This document shows, piece by piece, positions 36,411 to 45,944 of a DNA stretch of 64,000 nt; position 1 is the stretch's first letter; every line of letters begins with the position of its first letter. The notes beneath the pieces were generated by a model. The model searched no databases, had not been told where the DNA came from, and was given only the letters and a program-made list of their open reading frames with translations. The stretch is taken from assembly GCA_963777595.1 (NCBI GenBank), contig CAVZRE010000028.1:24144-88143 (forward strand), in the 5' to 3' direction. This stretch comes from CAVVFX01 sp963777595 (GTDB lineage: Bacteria; Acidobacteriota; Terriglobia; Bryobacterales; Bryobacteraceae). Position numbers and translations under genes: made by a program.

Positions 36411-37862
36411 GGCCACTTCAATCGCCATTTGCTGCGACGTAGTGCCCGCGGCGCTTTGCGCGCCAAGTACCACCGAGTATACGCCTACCTGATCCGCTGC
36501 CGGTATCCACTGAATTACCCCCGCGACGCCGATTTTGTTTTCGCTCAGGAAACGGTAGAGCGTGGCGCGGCTAACACCCAGAATCTCGGCCGTCAATTGT
36601 TTATTGCGGCCGGATAGTTCATATACATGCCGGATGTGACGTGCTTCGACTTCGGCCAGCGTCATACCGGTCCCGTCTTCGTCCACCAGCTTTCCCTCCC
36701 GTATGTATTCCGGTAGGTCGGCTACATCGATCAAGTCTCCGTCAGCCATAGTGCAGGCGTGTCCGATAGCATTTTCCAATTCGCGAATATTGCCCGGCCA
36801 ATTACACCGCGATAGCAGAGTCTGGGCGCGCCGGGATAGCCCATGGATCTGTTTCCCCATCTGGTCCGAAAAGATCTTGATAAAATGCCGCTCGAGCAAG
36901 GGTAAATCGTCCTTGCGTTCCGCGAGAGTGGGGAGTTTAATCTCCAGCATGGACAGCCGGTAATATAAGTCTTCGCGAAACTCCTTCTCTTTGACCATCG
37001 CGCGCAGATCGCGATTGGTGGCCGCGATGACGCGCAGGCTGACTTTGCGCACCGCATTGGATCCGACGCGCTGCACCTCGCCGTTCTGCAGGGCGCGGAG
37101 GAACTTGGCCTGCATATTGAGCGGAACTTCGCCGATTTCGTCGAGAAAAAGAGTTCCTCCGTCGGCAGCTTCAAAGAGCCCGGCACGGTCCCCGGTGGCG
37201 CCTGTGAAGGAGCCGCGGACATGCCCGAACAACTCGGATTCAAAGAGCGATTCCACAATCGCGGCACAATTGCAGACCACGAAAGGCTTTGCCCGGACCG
37301 GGGACAACTGATGAATGGCGCGGGCCACGAGTTCTTTGCCGGTTCCCGTGGCTCCATGCACCAGCACCGAGCGGAAGTGGGGAGCGACGCGGCGCACCAT
37401 GGCGAAAACGTCGAGCATGGGAGCGCTCTGGCCGATCATGTCAGCGAAGCGGCTGGCGCTCAGCAACTCATCCTGAAGGGAGCCGGCGCGGTGGCGTTTG
37501 GCCGCATTGACGATGAGCGAATCCAGGCGTTCGCTTAAGGTCGCCGGCGGGATCGGTTTGGTGAGAAAATCGCAAGCTCCTTTTTGGATGGCCTCCACGG
37601 CGAGGTCGGTACTGTCCTCGCTAGTGAAGATCACCACATCGATGGTGGGGTCCCATTCGACGATGCGGGCCAATAATTCCATGCCGCTCAGACCGGGCAT
37701 GACCTGATCCAAGATTACAATGTCGGGATGAACGCGGCGAATCAGGTCCCAGCCTTCGACGGGATCGGTGCACGACGAGATATGAATATCCGGCCGGTCA
37801 AGAACCGTTTCGATAAACTCGAGAACGAAGGGGTCGTCGTCTACAGCAACGAGTTCGACCAT
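36366..37862 (-). CDS. Sigma-54-dependent response regulator (NtrC type) with a foreign C-terminal tail
   Basis: Receiver at residues 1-120 (acceptor aspartate in IVILDQVMPG, lysine in DFLTKPI), sigma-54 AAA+ domain at about 140-370 (GATGTGKE, the loop HVRGSFTGA, GGTLFLDEIGEVPL, CNWPGNIRELENA) and a Fis-type helix-turn-helix ending GVSRATLYRFLSENKIG near residue 445. The sigma-54 contact loop is GSFTGA instead of the usual GAFTGA. A natural protein would end here. The frame instead runs on 53 residues, of which about 40 look like part of an Ig-like domain and the last 13 are antisense to the EAL gene. It should activate sigma-54 promoters after phosphorylation; no cognate kinase lies next to it. 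Confidence 0.87.
   Translation of the reverse strand: MVELVAVDDDPFVLEFIETVLDRPDIHISSCTDPVEGWDLIRRVHPDIVILDQVMPGLSGMELLARIVEWDPTIDVVIFTSEDSTDLAVEAIQKGACDFLTKPIPPATLSERLDSLIVNAAKRHRAGSLQDELLSASRFADMIGQSAPMLDVFAMVRRVAPHFRSVLVHGATGTGKELVARAIHQLSPVRAKPFVVCNCAAIVESLFESELFGHVRGSFTGATGDRAGLFEAADGGTLFLDEIGEVPLNMQAKFLRALQNGEVQRVGSNAVRKVSLRVIAATNRDLRAMVKEKEFREDLYYRLSMLEIKLPTLAERKDDLPLLERHFIKIFSDQMGKQIHGLSRRAQTLLSRCNWPGNIRELENAIGHACTMADGDLIDVADLPEYIREGKLVDEDGTGMTLAEVEARHIRHVYELSGRNKQLTAEILGVSRATLYRFLSENKIGVAGVIQWIPAADQVGVYSVVLGAQSAAGTTSQQMAIEVASQVPHDLLRQFRVV
36408..36527 (-). pseudogene. Fragment of an Ig-like (He_PIG) domain
   Basis: IQWIPAADQVGVYSVVLGAQ followed by SAAGTTSQQMAIEV has the W-x-P, Q-x-G-x-Y and final strand pattern of putative Ig domains found in large secreted bacterial proteins. 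It is fused in frame to the end of the response regulator and stops where the EAL fragment begins. Such a domain makes no sense on a cytoplasmic regulator, so it is read as a stray gene piece. Confidence 0.6.
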
Positions 37863-37924
37863 CTACGTTCTGCCGAAGGTAGGCATATCCAGATGGTAGT
37901 ACACATGGGGCCGTTGCACCTCAG

Positions 37925-38149
37925 CGCCAGCTCGGCCTCCGGGCCAGCCGCGATGCGGCGATAATCTCACTGTTGATCGGCTGCGGTCTGGGGCGCTCGG
38001 AGTCCGTAGGGCTTAGAGTTGAAGCTATTCAACGCCGCGAGGATCACTGGGCAAGCGTGGATCTCGTGGGCAAGGGCGGCCGCGTGCGAACGATTCCCGT
38101 TCCAGCTTGGGTCAAGACCGCCGCAAGCAGGATCTCAGCCGAGCCGTAA
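37925..38149 (+). pseudogene. Tyrosine recombinase (phage-integrase family) remnant
   Basis: Codons in the frame of position 37949 read RDAAIISLLIGCGLGRSESV, then QRREDHWASVDLVGKGGRVR and TIPVPAWVKTAASRISAEP, ending in TAA. This is the box-I region of a tyrosine recombinase catalytic domain. The usual G-L-R-R-S-E is changed to G-L-G-R-S-E, which removes the catalytic arginine. There is no start codon, and the rest of the enzyme (His-x-x-Arg box and Tyr) is absent. It lies between the response regulator and the urt operon, at one end of the urea island. Confidence 0.75.
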
Positions 38150-38212
38150 ACGATCGCCTGCCATTCGCGCCGCAGACATGACCGGATTTTGGGAGCGTGG
38201 AAAGCATCCGTT

Positions 38213-38229
38213 CGAAGCTGACAGCTTCG
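38213..38229. terminator. Short palindrome after the urt operon
   Basis: CGAAGCTG-A-CAGCTTCG is a perfect 8-base inverted repeat with a single central base, lying 26 bases beyond the urtE stop. It could act in termination of the minus-strand operon, but no T run follows and the loop is too short for a simple hairpin. Confidence 0.3.
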
Positions 38230-38254
38230 GAACGGACCACCGACGGGTTGGGTG

Positions 38255-38953
38255 TCAAACACTCAGATGCGCGCGCACCATTTCGTCCGTCAATTCGCCA
38301 ATGGAGCCGGCAGCGACGCGGCGGCCCTTGTCGAGAATGCAGAACTCGCTCGCCACGCGCCGCGCGAACGGCAGCTTCTGCTCCACCAGCAGCACGGTAA
38401 GTCCTTCTTCCTTGTTGAGCCGCGAGATGATGTCGCCGATTTCGTGGACGATGTTGGGCTGAATTCCTTCCGTGGGCTCGTCAAGAATCAGCAGCTTCGG
38501 CTCGAGCACCAGGGCGCGGCCGATGGCGAGTTGCTGCTGCTGCCCGCCGGAAAGATCGCCGCCGCGCCGCTTCAGCATCTTCTTCAGCACGGGAAACAGG
38601 TCGAAAATGCGGTCGGGAATCGGTGCGCGGGCCGTTCTTGCGGACGCCCAGACCCACGCGCAGATTTTCCTCGACCGTCAGATGCGAAAAAATCTCACGC
38701 CCTTGCGGCACATACCCGATGCCGAGCCTGCGCGCGCTGCTCGGCGGGCAGTTTCACCAAATCGTTCCGTCAAAGGTGATACTGCCCGAACTGGTCGGCT
38801 GCAGACCCATGATGCATTTGAGCAAGCGTGGTCTTGCCCATGCCGTTGCGGCCCATCAGGCACATGCGCGAACCGGCGGGTGACGGCGAGATCGACATCC
38901 CACAACGTGTGGCTGCCGCCATAGAACTGGTTGAGAGCTTTGATTGCCAGCAT
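38255..38953 (-). CDS. urtE: Urea ABC transporter ATP-binding protein UrtE, frame broken
   Basis: The pieces add up to 233 codons, right for UrtE. It starts MLAIKALNQFYGGSHTLWDV, 2 bases after the urtD stop and with GGGAG upstream. PQGREIFSHLTVEENLRVGL is the typical Q-loop region of UrtE/LivF ATPases. The ABC signature LSGGQQQQLAIGRALVLEPK, Walker B LLILDEPTEGIQPNIV and the switch region LLVEQKLPFARRVA are in the last intact frame. The Walker A stretch is present but split (near 38870 to 38720), and another break is near 38640. It powers urea import with UrtD. The closest relatives are branched-chain amino-acid (LivF) ATPases, but the P-T-E-G-I-Q motif and the context favour urea. Confidence 0.87.
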
Positions 38954-38955
38954 GC

Positions 38956-39703
38956 TCACACTCCCAGATAAACTTCGATGACGCGCGGGTCCTTCTGCAC
39001 TTTGTCCATATCGCCTTCGGCAATGACGTGCCCTTCGTGCAACACGATCACGCGCTTGGCAATGGATCGAACGAACGCCATGTCATGCTCGACAACCACT
39101 ACCGAGTGCTCGCCCGCCAGCGACAGCAGCAGCTCGGAGGTGCGCTCGATCTCGTGCGGCGTCATGCCGGCAACCGGCTCGTCGACCAGCAGCAACTCCG
39201 GATTCTGCATCAGCAGCATGCCGATTTCGAGCCACTGCTTCTGGCCGTGCGCGAGGATTCTGCCCGGACGACTCGCGCTGCGCCGAGAGGCCGATGATGT
39301 CCAGCACCTCGTCGATTCGCTTGCTGTTGCGCGGGCGAGATGCGCGCGCGCAGCGTTTTCAGGAACGACCGGTCGCCGGCCAGCGCCAGTTCCAGGTTCT
39401 CGAACACCGTCAGCTGCTCGAACACGGTCGGCTTCTGAAATTCCGCCCGATTCCGGCTGCCACGATTTCCGGCTTCGGACATCTGAAGCAGATTGATGTC
39501 GCTGCCAAACCACGCGGTTCCGGAATCCGGGCGGGTCTTCCCGGTGATGACGTCCATCATGGTGGTCTTGCCGGCGCCGTTCGGGCCGATGATGCAGAGC
39601 AGTTCGCCCGGATCGACGTGCAGCGAGAGTCGTTGAGCGCCTTGAAGCCGTCGAAGCTGACGGTCAGGTTCTCGAGATAAAGCCTCTTGTCGCGAGCGCT
39701 CAT
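38956..39703 (-). CDS. urtD: Urea ABC transporter ATP-binding protein UrtD, frame broken
   Basis: The start MSARDKRLYLENLTVSFDGF lies 16 bp after the urtC stop. After a break near 39630 one reads VDPGELLCIIGPNGAGKTTM (Walker A) and MDVITGKTRPDSGTAWFGS, then FQKPTVFEQLTVFENLELAL. The signature region is shifted. It resumes with LAHGQKQWLEIGMLLMQNPE, LLLVDEPVAGMTPHEIERT and VVVEHDMAFVRSIAKRVIVL, ending DPRVIEVYLGV. The total is 748 nt, one base over 249 codons. UrtD and UrtE form the ATPase pair of the high-affinity urea importer. Confidence 0.87.
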
Positions 39704-39719
39704 TTTCTGGCTCGACTGC

Positions 39720-40835
39720 TCATTTCAGTGCTTTCGCTCCGCGCCGGAGACGAAGGCCGATAATCCCGCGCGGCAGAAACAGCGTTACCAGCACGAACAA
39801 CGCGCCCAGCGCGTAAAGCCATACTTCGGGAAACGCGCCGGTGAGATAGGTCTTCGCATAGTTCACCAGCACTGCGCCGGCGATCGCGCCGTAGAGCGTG
39901 CCCCGCCCTCCCACCGCCACCCAGATGACGGCTTCGATCGAATTGATCGGCGAAAACTCGCTGGGGTTGATGATCCCGATTTGCGGAACATACAGCGCGC
40001 CGGCGATTCCGGCGAGAACGGCTGAAAACACGAAAATCCACAGCTTGAACGATTCCACCGGATAACCAAGAAAACGGGTCCGGCTCTCCGCATCGCGAAT
40101 GGCGCGCATCACCCGCCCGGCTCGCGATTCGACAATCGCCCGGCAAGCCAGGTAGCTGGCCGCCAGCGCGACGGCGGTGATCACCAGCAGCACCACGTGA
40201 GTGCGGTCGGAATGCAGGTCGAAACCCAGGATGTCCTTGAAATCGGTGAATCCGTTGTTGCCGCCGAAGCCCATGTCGTTGCGGAAGAACGCCAGCATCA
40301 AGGCGTAGGTCAGCGCCTGGGTGATGATCGAAAAGTACACGCCGGTGACGCGCGACCGGAACGCAAACCATCCGAACACCAGCGCCAGCAAGCGCCGGCG
40401 CCAGCACCATCATGAGCAAGCGCGAACGGCAAAATGATTGAAGCCGTGCCAGAACCACGGCAGAGACTTCCAGTTCAGAAACACCATGAAGTCGGGCAGG
40501 ATCGGGATCGCCATACACGCCCCGCGGGCCGATCTGCCGCATCAGATACATGCCCATGGCGTAGCCGCCCAGCGAAAAAAAGGCCGCATGCCCCAGGCTC
40601 AGAATGCCGCAGTAACCCCAGATCAGATCGACCGCCAGCGCCAGCATCCCGTAACAGAGATACTTGCCGATCAGAGTGATGCCGTAAGGCCGAAAGGTGA
40701 AAGCGCGGAGGACGCCGGCACAACCTGGTTGAGGATGGGCACGGCGATGGCCACCACGGCGAGCACTGCCAGAAACCACGTGCCTCCGCGATCGCTTGCC
40801 GTGCGCTTCCAGAGTACCGTGTATTGCTGAGCCAC
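39720..40835 (-). CDS. urtC: Urea ABC transporter permease UrtC, frame broken
   Basis: GTG opens VAQQYTVLWKRTASDRGGTW and FLAVLAVVAIAVPILNQVVP. The remaining helices include the landmark LAVDLIWGYCGILSLGHAAF and FFSLGGYAMGMYLMRQIGPR, FAFRSRVTGVYFSIITQALT, NNGFTDFKDILGF, FLGYPVESFKLWIFVFSAVL and IEAVIWVAVGGRGTLYGAIA. Breaks occur near 40735, 40510 and 40395. The frame is then intact to the stop. The 1116 nt equal 372 codons, right for this LivM-type permease. With UrtB it forms the membrane channel for urea. Confidence 0.87.
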
Positions 40836-40838
40836 TGT

Positions 40839-42499
40839 CTACTTATCCTCCGCTGCCCGGCCGGTTGGCGGGAACAGACCGCGCGGCCGGATCTGAATGA
40901 AAAGAATCAGCGCGACCAGAACGAAAATCTTTGCCAGCACCGCACCGGCGTAGGGCTCAAGCAGTTGGTTGACGATTCCCATCGACATGCCGCCGATCAG
41001 CGAGCCCCACAGATTTCCGACGCCGCCAAAAACAACCACCATGAACGAATCGATGATGTAGGACTGTCCCAGATTCGGATCCGACGTTGGTCAACTGGCT
41101 CAGCGCCACACCCGCCACGCCGGCGATCCCCGATCCCAGCCCGAACGTCATCGCATCCACCCACTCGGTGCGGATACCCATGGCCTTGGCCATGGCCCGG
41201 TTCTGCGAAACGGCCCGGATGTCGAGACCGATGCCGGGTGCGCTTCAACACCAGCAGGATCAGCGCAGAAAACAATCAGCGTGAAGATGACGATGTAGAG
41301 CCGGTTGTAGGTGATCGCAAGCGCGTCGTTCAGCTGCAGCGAGCCGCTCATCCAGTCCGGCGTAACCACCGACCGGTTGAGCGCCGTAAAAATCGACCGC
41401 ACCAATTGCTGCAGGATCAGGCTCACGCCGAACGTCGCCAGCAGCGTCTCCAGCGGCCTTCCGTAAAGAAACCGGATGATCGTGCGCTCCATCAGAACGC
41501 CCGTCAAGCCCCGCCACGATAAATGCCGCGGGAATCGCCACCAGGATCGAGATCCCGATGTGTCCGGGCATCGCCATCTGAACGACGTAGGTGGTGTAGG
41601 CGCCCAGCATCATCAACTCGCCATGCGCCATGTTGATGACGCCCATGACGCCGAACGTGATGGCCAGCCCGATGGCGATCAGAACCAGCACCGACCCCAG
41701 GCTCAGTCCGAAGAACAAGGTCTCGATGCCGGAATAGAAGGTGCGCCAGCGGTCGATGGTGTTCACTGCAGTGGCAGCGGCCTGCCGCACTTTCTCGTCG
41801 CTTTCGACGAAGCTGCCGTCGGGCGATTTATCGAGCAGCAGCGCCAGCCTGTTCCGCACATCCTGGCTGACGCTGTGGCTCAGCGTGGCAATCGCGTCGA
41901 GACGCGCCTTGGTGTCCGAGCCGTCCAGCGCCGCCAGCGCCAGAGCCGTGGCGATTTCCTTCTTGACGCTGGAATTGGTTTCCACGCGCAGTCGCTGGCG
42001 CAGCAGCGCGACGGTCGGCTCGTCCAGGGACTGCGACATGTCCCGCACCGCGTCCAGCCGCACCGCCGCGTCCGGGCTCGACAAGCGCGAAGTGCGCCAC
42101 AGTCGTCCGCAACGTGCTGTCTCAAACCGTTGTTGGTGCCGATTTTGGTCAGGCTGTCCGCGGAGGCGGATCCGGCGCTCTTCAGCGTCAGCGGATCGAT
42201 CAAATTGAGCGGGGTCCCCATCCGCCGACTTGACGATGAAAACTTTCTGATCGCTGTTGCGGAAATAGAGCCGGTCTTCCAGCAGCGCCGTGAGCACAGC
42301 GCGAACGCTCGGATGGCCGGTCTGGCCCAGCCGTTCGGCGATAGTCGCCTTGTCGGAGTACGACGCTTCCCGCAATTCGCCCGAGCGTCGACAGGAAAGC
42401 TCGCGTCGTTGGGCGATTGGGCGTGTAGCGGAGACTACGCCCCAGAGGGCGAGCAGCAGCGCGAACAGCCACTGCCCGCCCGCAGGGAAGTGTCTTCAT
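40839..42499 (-). CDS. urtB: Urea ABC transporter permease UrtB, frame broken
   Basis: The ATG overlaps the last base of the urtA stop (TAATG). UrtB proteins carry a long N-terminal periplasmic extension before a LivH-type permease. Here the extension is visible as EASYSDKATIAERLGQTGHP, VRAVLTALLEDRLYFRNSDQ and HEAT-like repeats. The membrane part follows: FYSGIETLFFGLSLGSVLVL, IGLAITFGVMGVINMAHGEL, then IRFLYGRPLETLLATFGVSL, SLILQQLVRSIFTALNRSVV and VVVFGGVGNLWGSLIGGMSM. Breaks lie near 42440, 42220, 42110, 41510, 41260 and 41080. About 553 codons is the family length. Confidence 0.88.
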
Positions 42500-43788
42500 T
42501 ATTTGTAGTTCTGTCCCGAACACTTCTTGGTGACCTTGTTGTAGTTGCCGCACTTCAGCGTCACCCAATCCGCTTCGATGTCCTTGCTGCCCGGCAGATA
42601 GTCGGACCAGGCATCGCCCGGCACGGCGCCGGCGGATTTCCAAACCACGTTGAACTGGCCGTCGGCCTTCACCTCGCCGATGTAGACCGGTTTGGTGATG
42701 TGATGATTCGGCAACACCTTGGCGATGCCGCCGGTGAGGTTCGGCGTTTCCAGTGCCGGGAAGCGCCGCGAGCACCTTCTCCACGTCGGTCGATTTCGCT
42801 TTCTGCACCGCCTTCACCCAGAGATTGAAGCCGATGTAGTGCGCCTCCATCGGATCGTTGGTGGTGCGCTTCGGGTTCTTGATGAAGGCGTGCCACTGAT
42901 CGATGAACGCCTTGTTGGCCGGCGTGTTGATGCTTTCGAAGTAGTTCCAGGCCGCCAGATGCCCAACCAGCGGCTTGGTGTCGAGGCCCGAAAGTTCTTC
43001 CTCGCCAACCGAGAACGCGACGACCGGAATATCTTCCGCCGAAATCTTCTGGTTGCCAAGTTCTTTGTAGAAAGGCACGTTGGCGTCGCCGTTGATGGTG
43101 GAGACCACCGCGGTCTTCTTGCCCGCCGAGCCGAACTTCTTGATGGCGGCAACGCGCGTCTGCCAGTCGGAGTAGCCGAACGGCGTGTAGTTGATCGAGA
43201 TATCTTCCGGCTTCACGCCTTTCGCAAGCAGGTAAGCTTCGAGGATCTTGTTGGTCGTGCGCGGATAGACGTAGTCCGTTCCTTCCAGCACCCAGCGCTT
43301 CACGCCGACTTCCTTCATCAGGTAATCCACCGCGGGGATGGCCTGCTGATTCGGCGCCGCGCCGGTGTAGATCACGTTCTTCGACGACTCTTCGCCTTCG
43401 TACTGAACCGGGTAGAAGAGCAAGCCATTGTCTTTTTCGAAAACCGGCAGCACCGATTTTCTCGAAACCGATGTCCAGCATCCGAACACCACCGCGACTT
43501 TGTCTTTTTCCAGCAACTGCGCTGCCTTCTCGGCGAACAGCGGCCAGTTGGACGCCGGATCGACGACCACGGCTTCAAGCTTCTTGCCCAGCAATCCGCC
43601 CTTCTTGTTCTGGGCGTCGATCATCATCAGGACCGTGTCCTTCAGCGTCGTTTCGCTGATGGCCATGGTGCCTGAAAGCGAATGCAGCACGCCTACCTTG
43701 ATGGTGTCCTGGGCCGCCGCGACTCTGGGAGAATACGATCCCGGCGATCAGCAGCCAGGCGGTCATAAACATGTGCTTTACGTTTCAT
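42499..43788 (-). CDS. urtA: Urea ABC transporter substrate-binding protein UrtA, frame broken
   Basis: A signal peptide (MTAWLLIAGIVFS, split by small shifts) is followed by the mature protein: KVGVLHSLSGTMAISETTLK, the ligand-loop motif GCWTSVSRKSVLPVFEKDNG, LFYPVQYEGEESSKNVIYTG, AAPNQQAIPAVDYLM and NPKRTTNDPMEAHYIGFNLW. The end, after breaks near 42770-42720, is PNHHITKPVYIGEVKADGQF and a stop. The total is 430 codons, as for UrtA. It captures urea in the periplasm for UrtBCDE. The same ligand-loop motif recurs in the regulator at 51613-53169. The gene is preceded by a porin gene with a 54-bp gap. Confidence 0.92.
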
Positions 43789-43842
43789 AGAATTGACTCC
43801 TTCATTCTGAATGCTCCTTCATTGAGCTCGAGTACGATGCGC

Positions 43843-44946
43843 TTACATCTGGATCTGGAGGCCGACTCCCGCCTGCCAGAAATTGGGTTCTCACCCGGTT
43901 GAATCTGGTGTCCTTGTAGAACGTCATCACGCGCGCCTTGAACTGCTTGATGACGTAGTTGAAGTTGACTTCGGTGGTCTTCTGGTCGTAGCTCGGCGAT
44001 TGTCCCATGGGTGAAATTCCGCCTTGGCATATTTGCCGAGGATCTCGAACTTGCCTTTGAACTTGCCGATCGGAACTACTTTCGGAAACAGGTAGCTGGC
44101 CAGGCCGTACGCTCCCTGGCTCTTGGCATAAGCCGCCTCATATCCGCCCAGCCGGTTGTAGTCCGCGAATACTCGCTTTCGATCGTGAACGACGCCGCCG
44201 TTCGGCAGCTTTCTTCTCCATCAGGAAATCGACGGTCGACGCAGTGTGGCCGGCTTGAACTTGAGTCGCTCCGCCGATGGCCAGCAGGTTCTTATCGCCA
44301 TAGTAGGTCCCGTTCAGGTAGTAGCCGTCCTCTGGATCCCAGAAATCGATCTGAACGCGCGCGGCTCCGATGACTTTCGGAATTCCCAGTCGGCCGACTT
44401 GCCGTCGAACACGCCAACCGAAACCTTCACCTTCTTGGCAAAAGTCGCCCCAGTACATACGCCGTTATCGCGGCCTTGATACACGAAGGGATATCCGTCC
44501 TGAACGCCGTCTGTATAGACCTTCCACTCATTCGAGTAGAACGGGCCGTAGAGATTCGCGCGATCGCTGGGCGGCAGGAAGCGGCCGACCCAGATGTTGA
44601 ACTTCAGGAGAGAATTCGAATTGCGCCACCGCGTCCAAAATCGCCGATCTTGTTGGTGACGCTGTCGTAGTCGGTATTGAACATGAACTTGATGTCTTCG
44701 TAGACAGGTCCGTTGATGTAGATGACGGAGCGTGATCGAGCTGCGAACTGGTTGTTGAAATCTGCCGCCGTTGGTTGCGGTGTGGTCGTAACTGGTTTGC
44801 AATCCCGCGCCAACCGTAACTGGACCCAGGTTGATCTGCGCCCGTGACTGTGGGGCGAGCACAGCCAGTCCCACCAGCAAAAGAGATACGGGGGCGCATC
44901 TGACCGCAATGAAAGCAGGTTCACTGCGGTCAAATCGTCTAAGCAT
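43843..44946 (-). CDS. Outer-membrane porin of the urea operon, frame broken
   Basis: The frames join to about 368 residues. A signal peptide (CAPVSLLLVGLAVLAPQSRA) is followed by LGPVTVGAGLQTSYDHTATN, YINGPVYEDIKFMFNTDYDS, FNIWVGRFLPPSDRANLYGP, FAKKVKVSVGVFDGKSADWE, VQIDFWDPEDGYYLNGTYYG and, at the end, VNFNYVIKQFKARVMTFYKD and NFWQAGVGLQIQM. Alternating strands ending in a short hydrophobic strand fit a 14-16-stranded barrel similar to phosphate-selective or OprB-like porins. Breaks are near 44880, 44750, 44620, 44390, 44200, 44010 and 43890. The position before urtA suggests it admits urea or short amides through the outer membrane. Confidence 0.78.
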
Positions 44947-45131
44947 GAGTTGGTATTCTCCTGTGGGCGCACAAAGCACCTGTTGAATTTGTTGGTGTTA
45001 CAAATCTGGAAACTAACTTCGGTAGGCGAACAGGGCCAGTGGTCTCAGCAAGTGAGTCCGCTACAAAGCGAAGGGGGATAAATCAAAACACGCGACGGGG
45101 TTGGTGTGTCGTTCCCTCGGCTCCACGAAAG

Positions 45132-45149
45132 TGTAACACGAAGGTTACA
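45132..45149. promoter_or_regulatory. Perfect inverted repeat TGTAAC-N6-GTTACA before the porin-urt operon
   Basis: TGTAAC-ACGAAG-GTTACA is a perfect 6-base dyad with the 6-base spacing typical of dimeric regulators. It lies in the 287-bp gap between ureG and the porin gene, about 190 bp upstream of the porin start, where a promoter of the minus-strand transport operon is expected. The spacing does not fit NtcA (GTA-N8-TAC). The binding protein is unknown. Confidence 0.4.
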
Positions 45150-45233
45150 TCGATGCTTCATAGCTTATTCTGATCGGCATCCAAAGGAATTTCTATATTC
45201 CAACGCCGACAGTGCATGCGAAGCCCGCAGCCG

Positions 45234-45930
45234 CTAGCCGTGGTGATGGTGTCCATCTCCGTGGTGATGATCCCCATCGTCATGTGTATGCGAGTGAGGC
45301 ATGATGGCAGGCCGTCCGGATGCAGTCAACCCGCGCGAACGTTGTTCATTGAGCCAATCGATCACGCGATCCAATCCTTCGCCGGTCTTCAGATTGGTGA
45401 ACACAAAAGGCAGGTCGCCGCGCATGCGTTTGGCATCGCGATCCATCACTTCGAGCGAAGCGCCGACATACGGCGCCAGGTCGATCTTGTTGATCACCAG
45501 CAGACCGCTGCGCATGATTCCCGGACCGCCTTTGCGCGGAATCTTATCGCCGCCCGCAACGTCGATGACGTAGATCAAAGCGTCCACCAATTCCGGACTG
45601 AAAGCGGCAGCCAGATTGTCGCCGCCGCTCTCGACGAAAATCAACTGCAATCCCGCTGTGCGCGGCTTCCAGTTCGTCGATCGCTTCCAGGTTCATGGAC
45701 GCGTCTTCGCGAATGGCGGCATGCGGGCAGCCGCCGGTCTCGACGCCCAGCACGCGGTCTGCGGGAAGCGTGCCTTGGCGGATCAGGAATTCGGCGTCCT
45801 CCTTGGTGTAGATGTCGTTGGTGACCACGGCCAGATTCACCTCGGGCCACAGGCGCTTGCTCAGCTGATCCACCAGCGCGGTTTTTCCGCTGCCCACTGG
45901 TCCGGCGACGCCGACTCGAAATGCTCTCAT
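45234..45930 (-). CDS. ureG: Urease accessory GTPase UreG with histidine-rich C-terminus, frame broken once
   Basis: MRAFRVGVAGPVGSGKTALV carries the P-loop near the N-terminus, followed by LAVVTNDIYTKEDAEFLIRQ and the metal-site motif GVETGGCPHAAIREDASMN, both UreG hallmarks, then LIYVIDVAGGDKIPRKGGPG and LVINKIDLAPYVGASLEVM. One extra G near 45655 breaks the frame; removing it gives the expected AGLQLIFVESGGDN, and 697 nt equals 232 codons plus one base. UreG hydrolyses GTP to drive nickel insertion with UreD and UreF. The last 20 residues contain 10 histidines, a feature usually carried by UreE, which is missing from this cluster. The gene starts 14 bp after ureC. Confidence 0.92.
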
Positions 45931-45944
45931 TCAGCATGTCTCCT

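Noticed and set aside
41476..42828. 450-codon plus-strand open frame across urtB and urtA
   Set aside because: Both minus-strand genes under it are clear urea-transporter genes once indels are allowed for; the plus frame has no recognisable motif.
45132..45149. NtcA-type nitrogen operator
   Set aside because: The GTA and TAC parts of the dyad are 10 bases apart, not 8, and NtcA is a cyanobacterial regulator.
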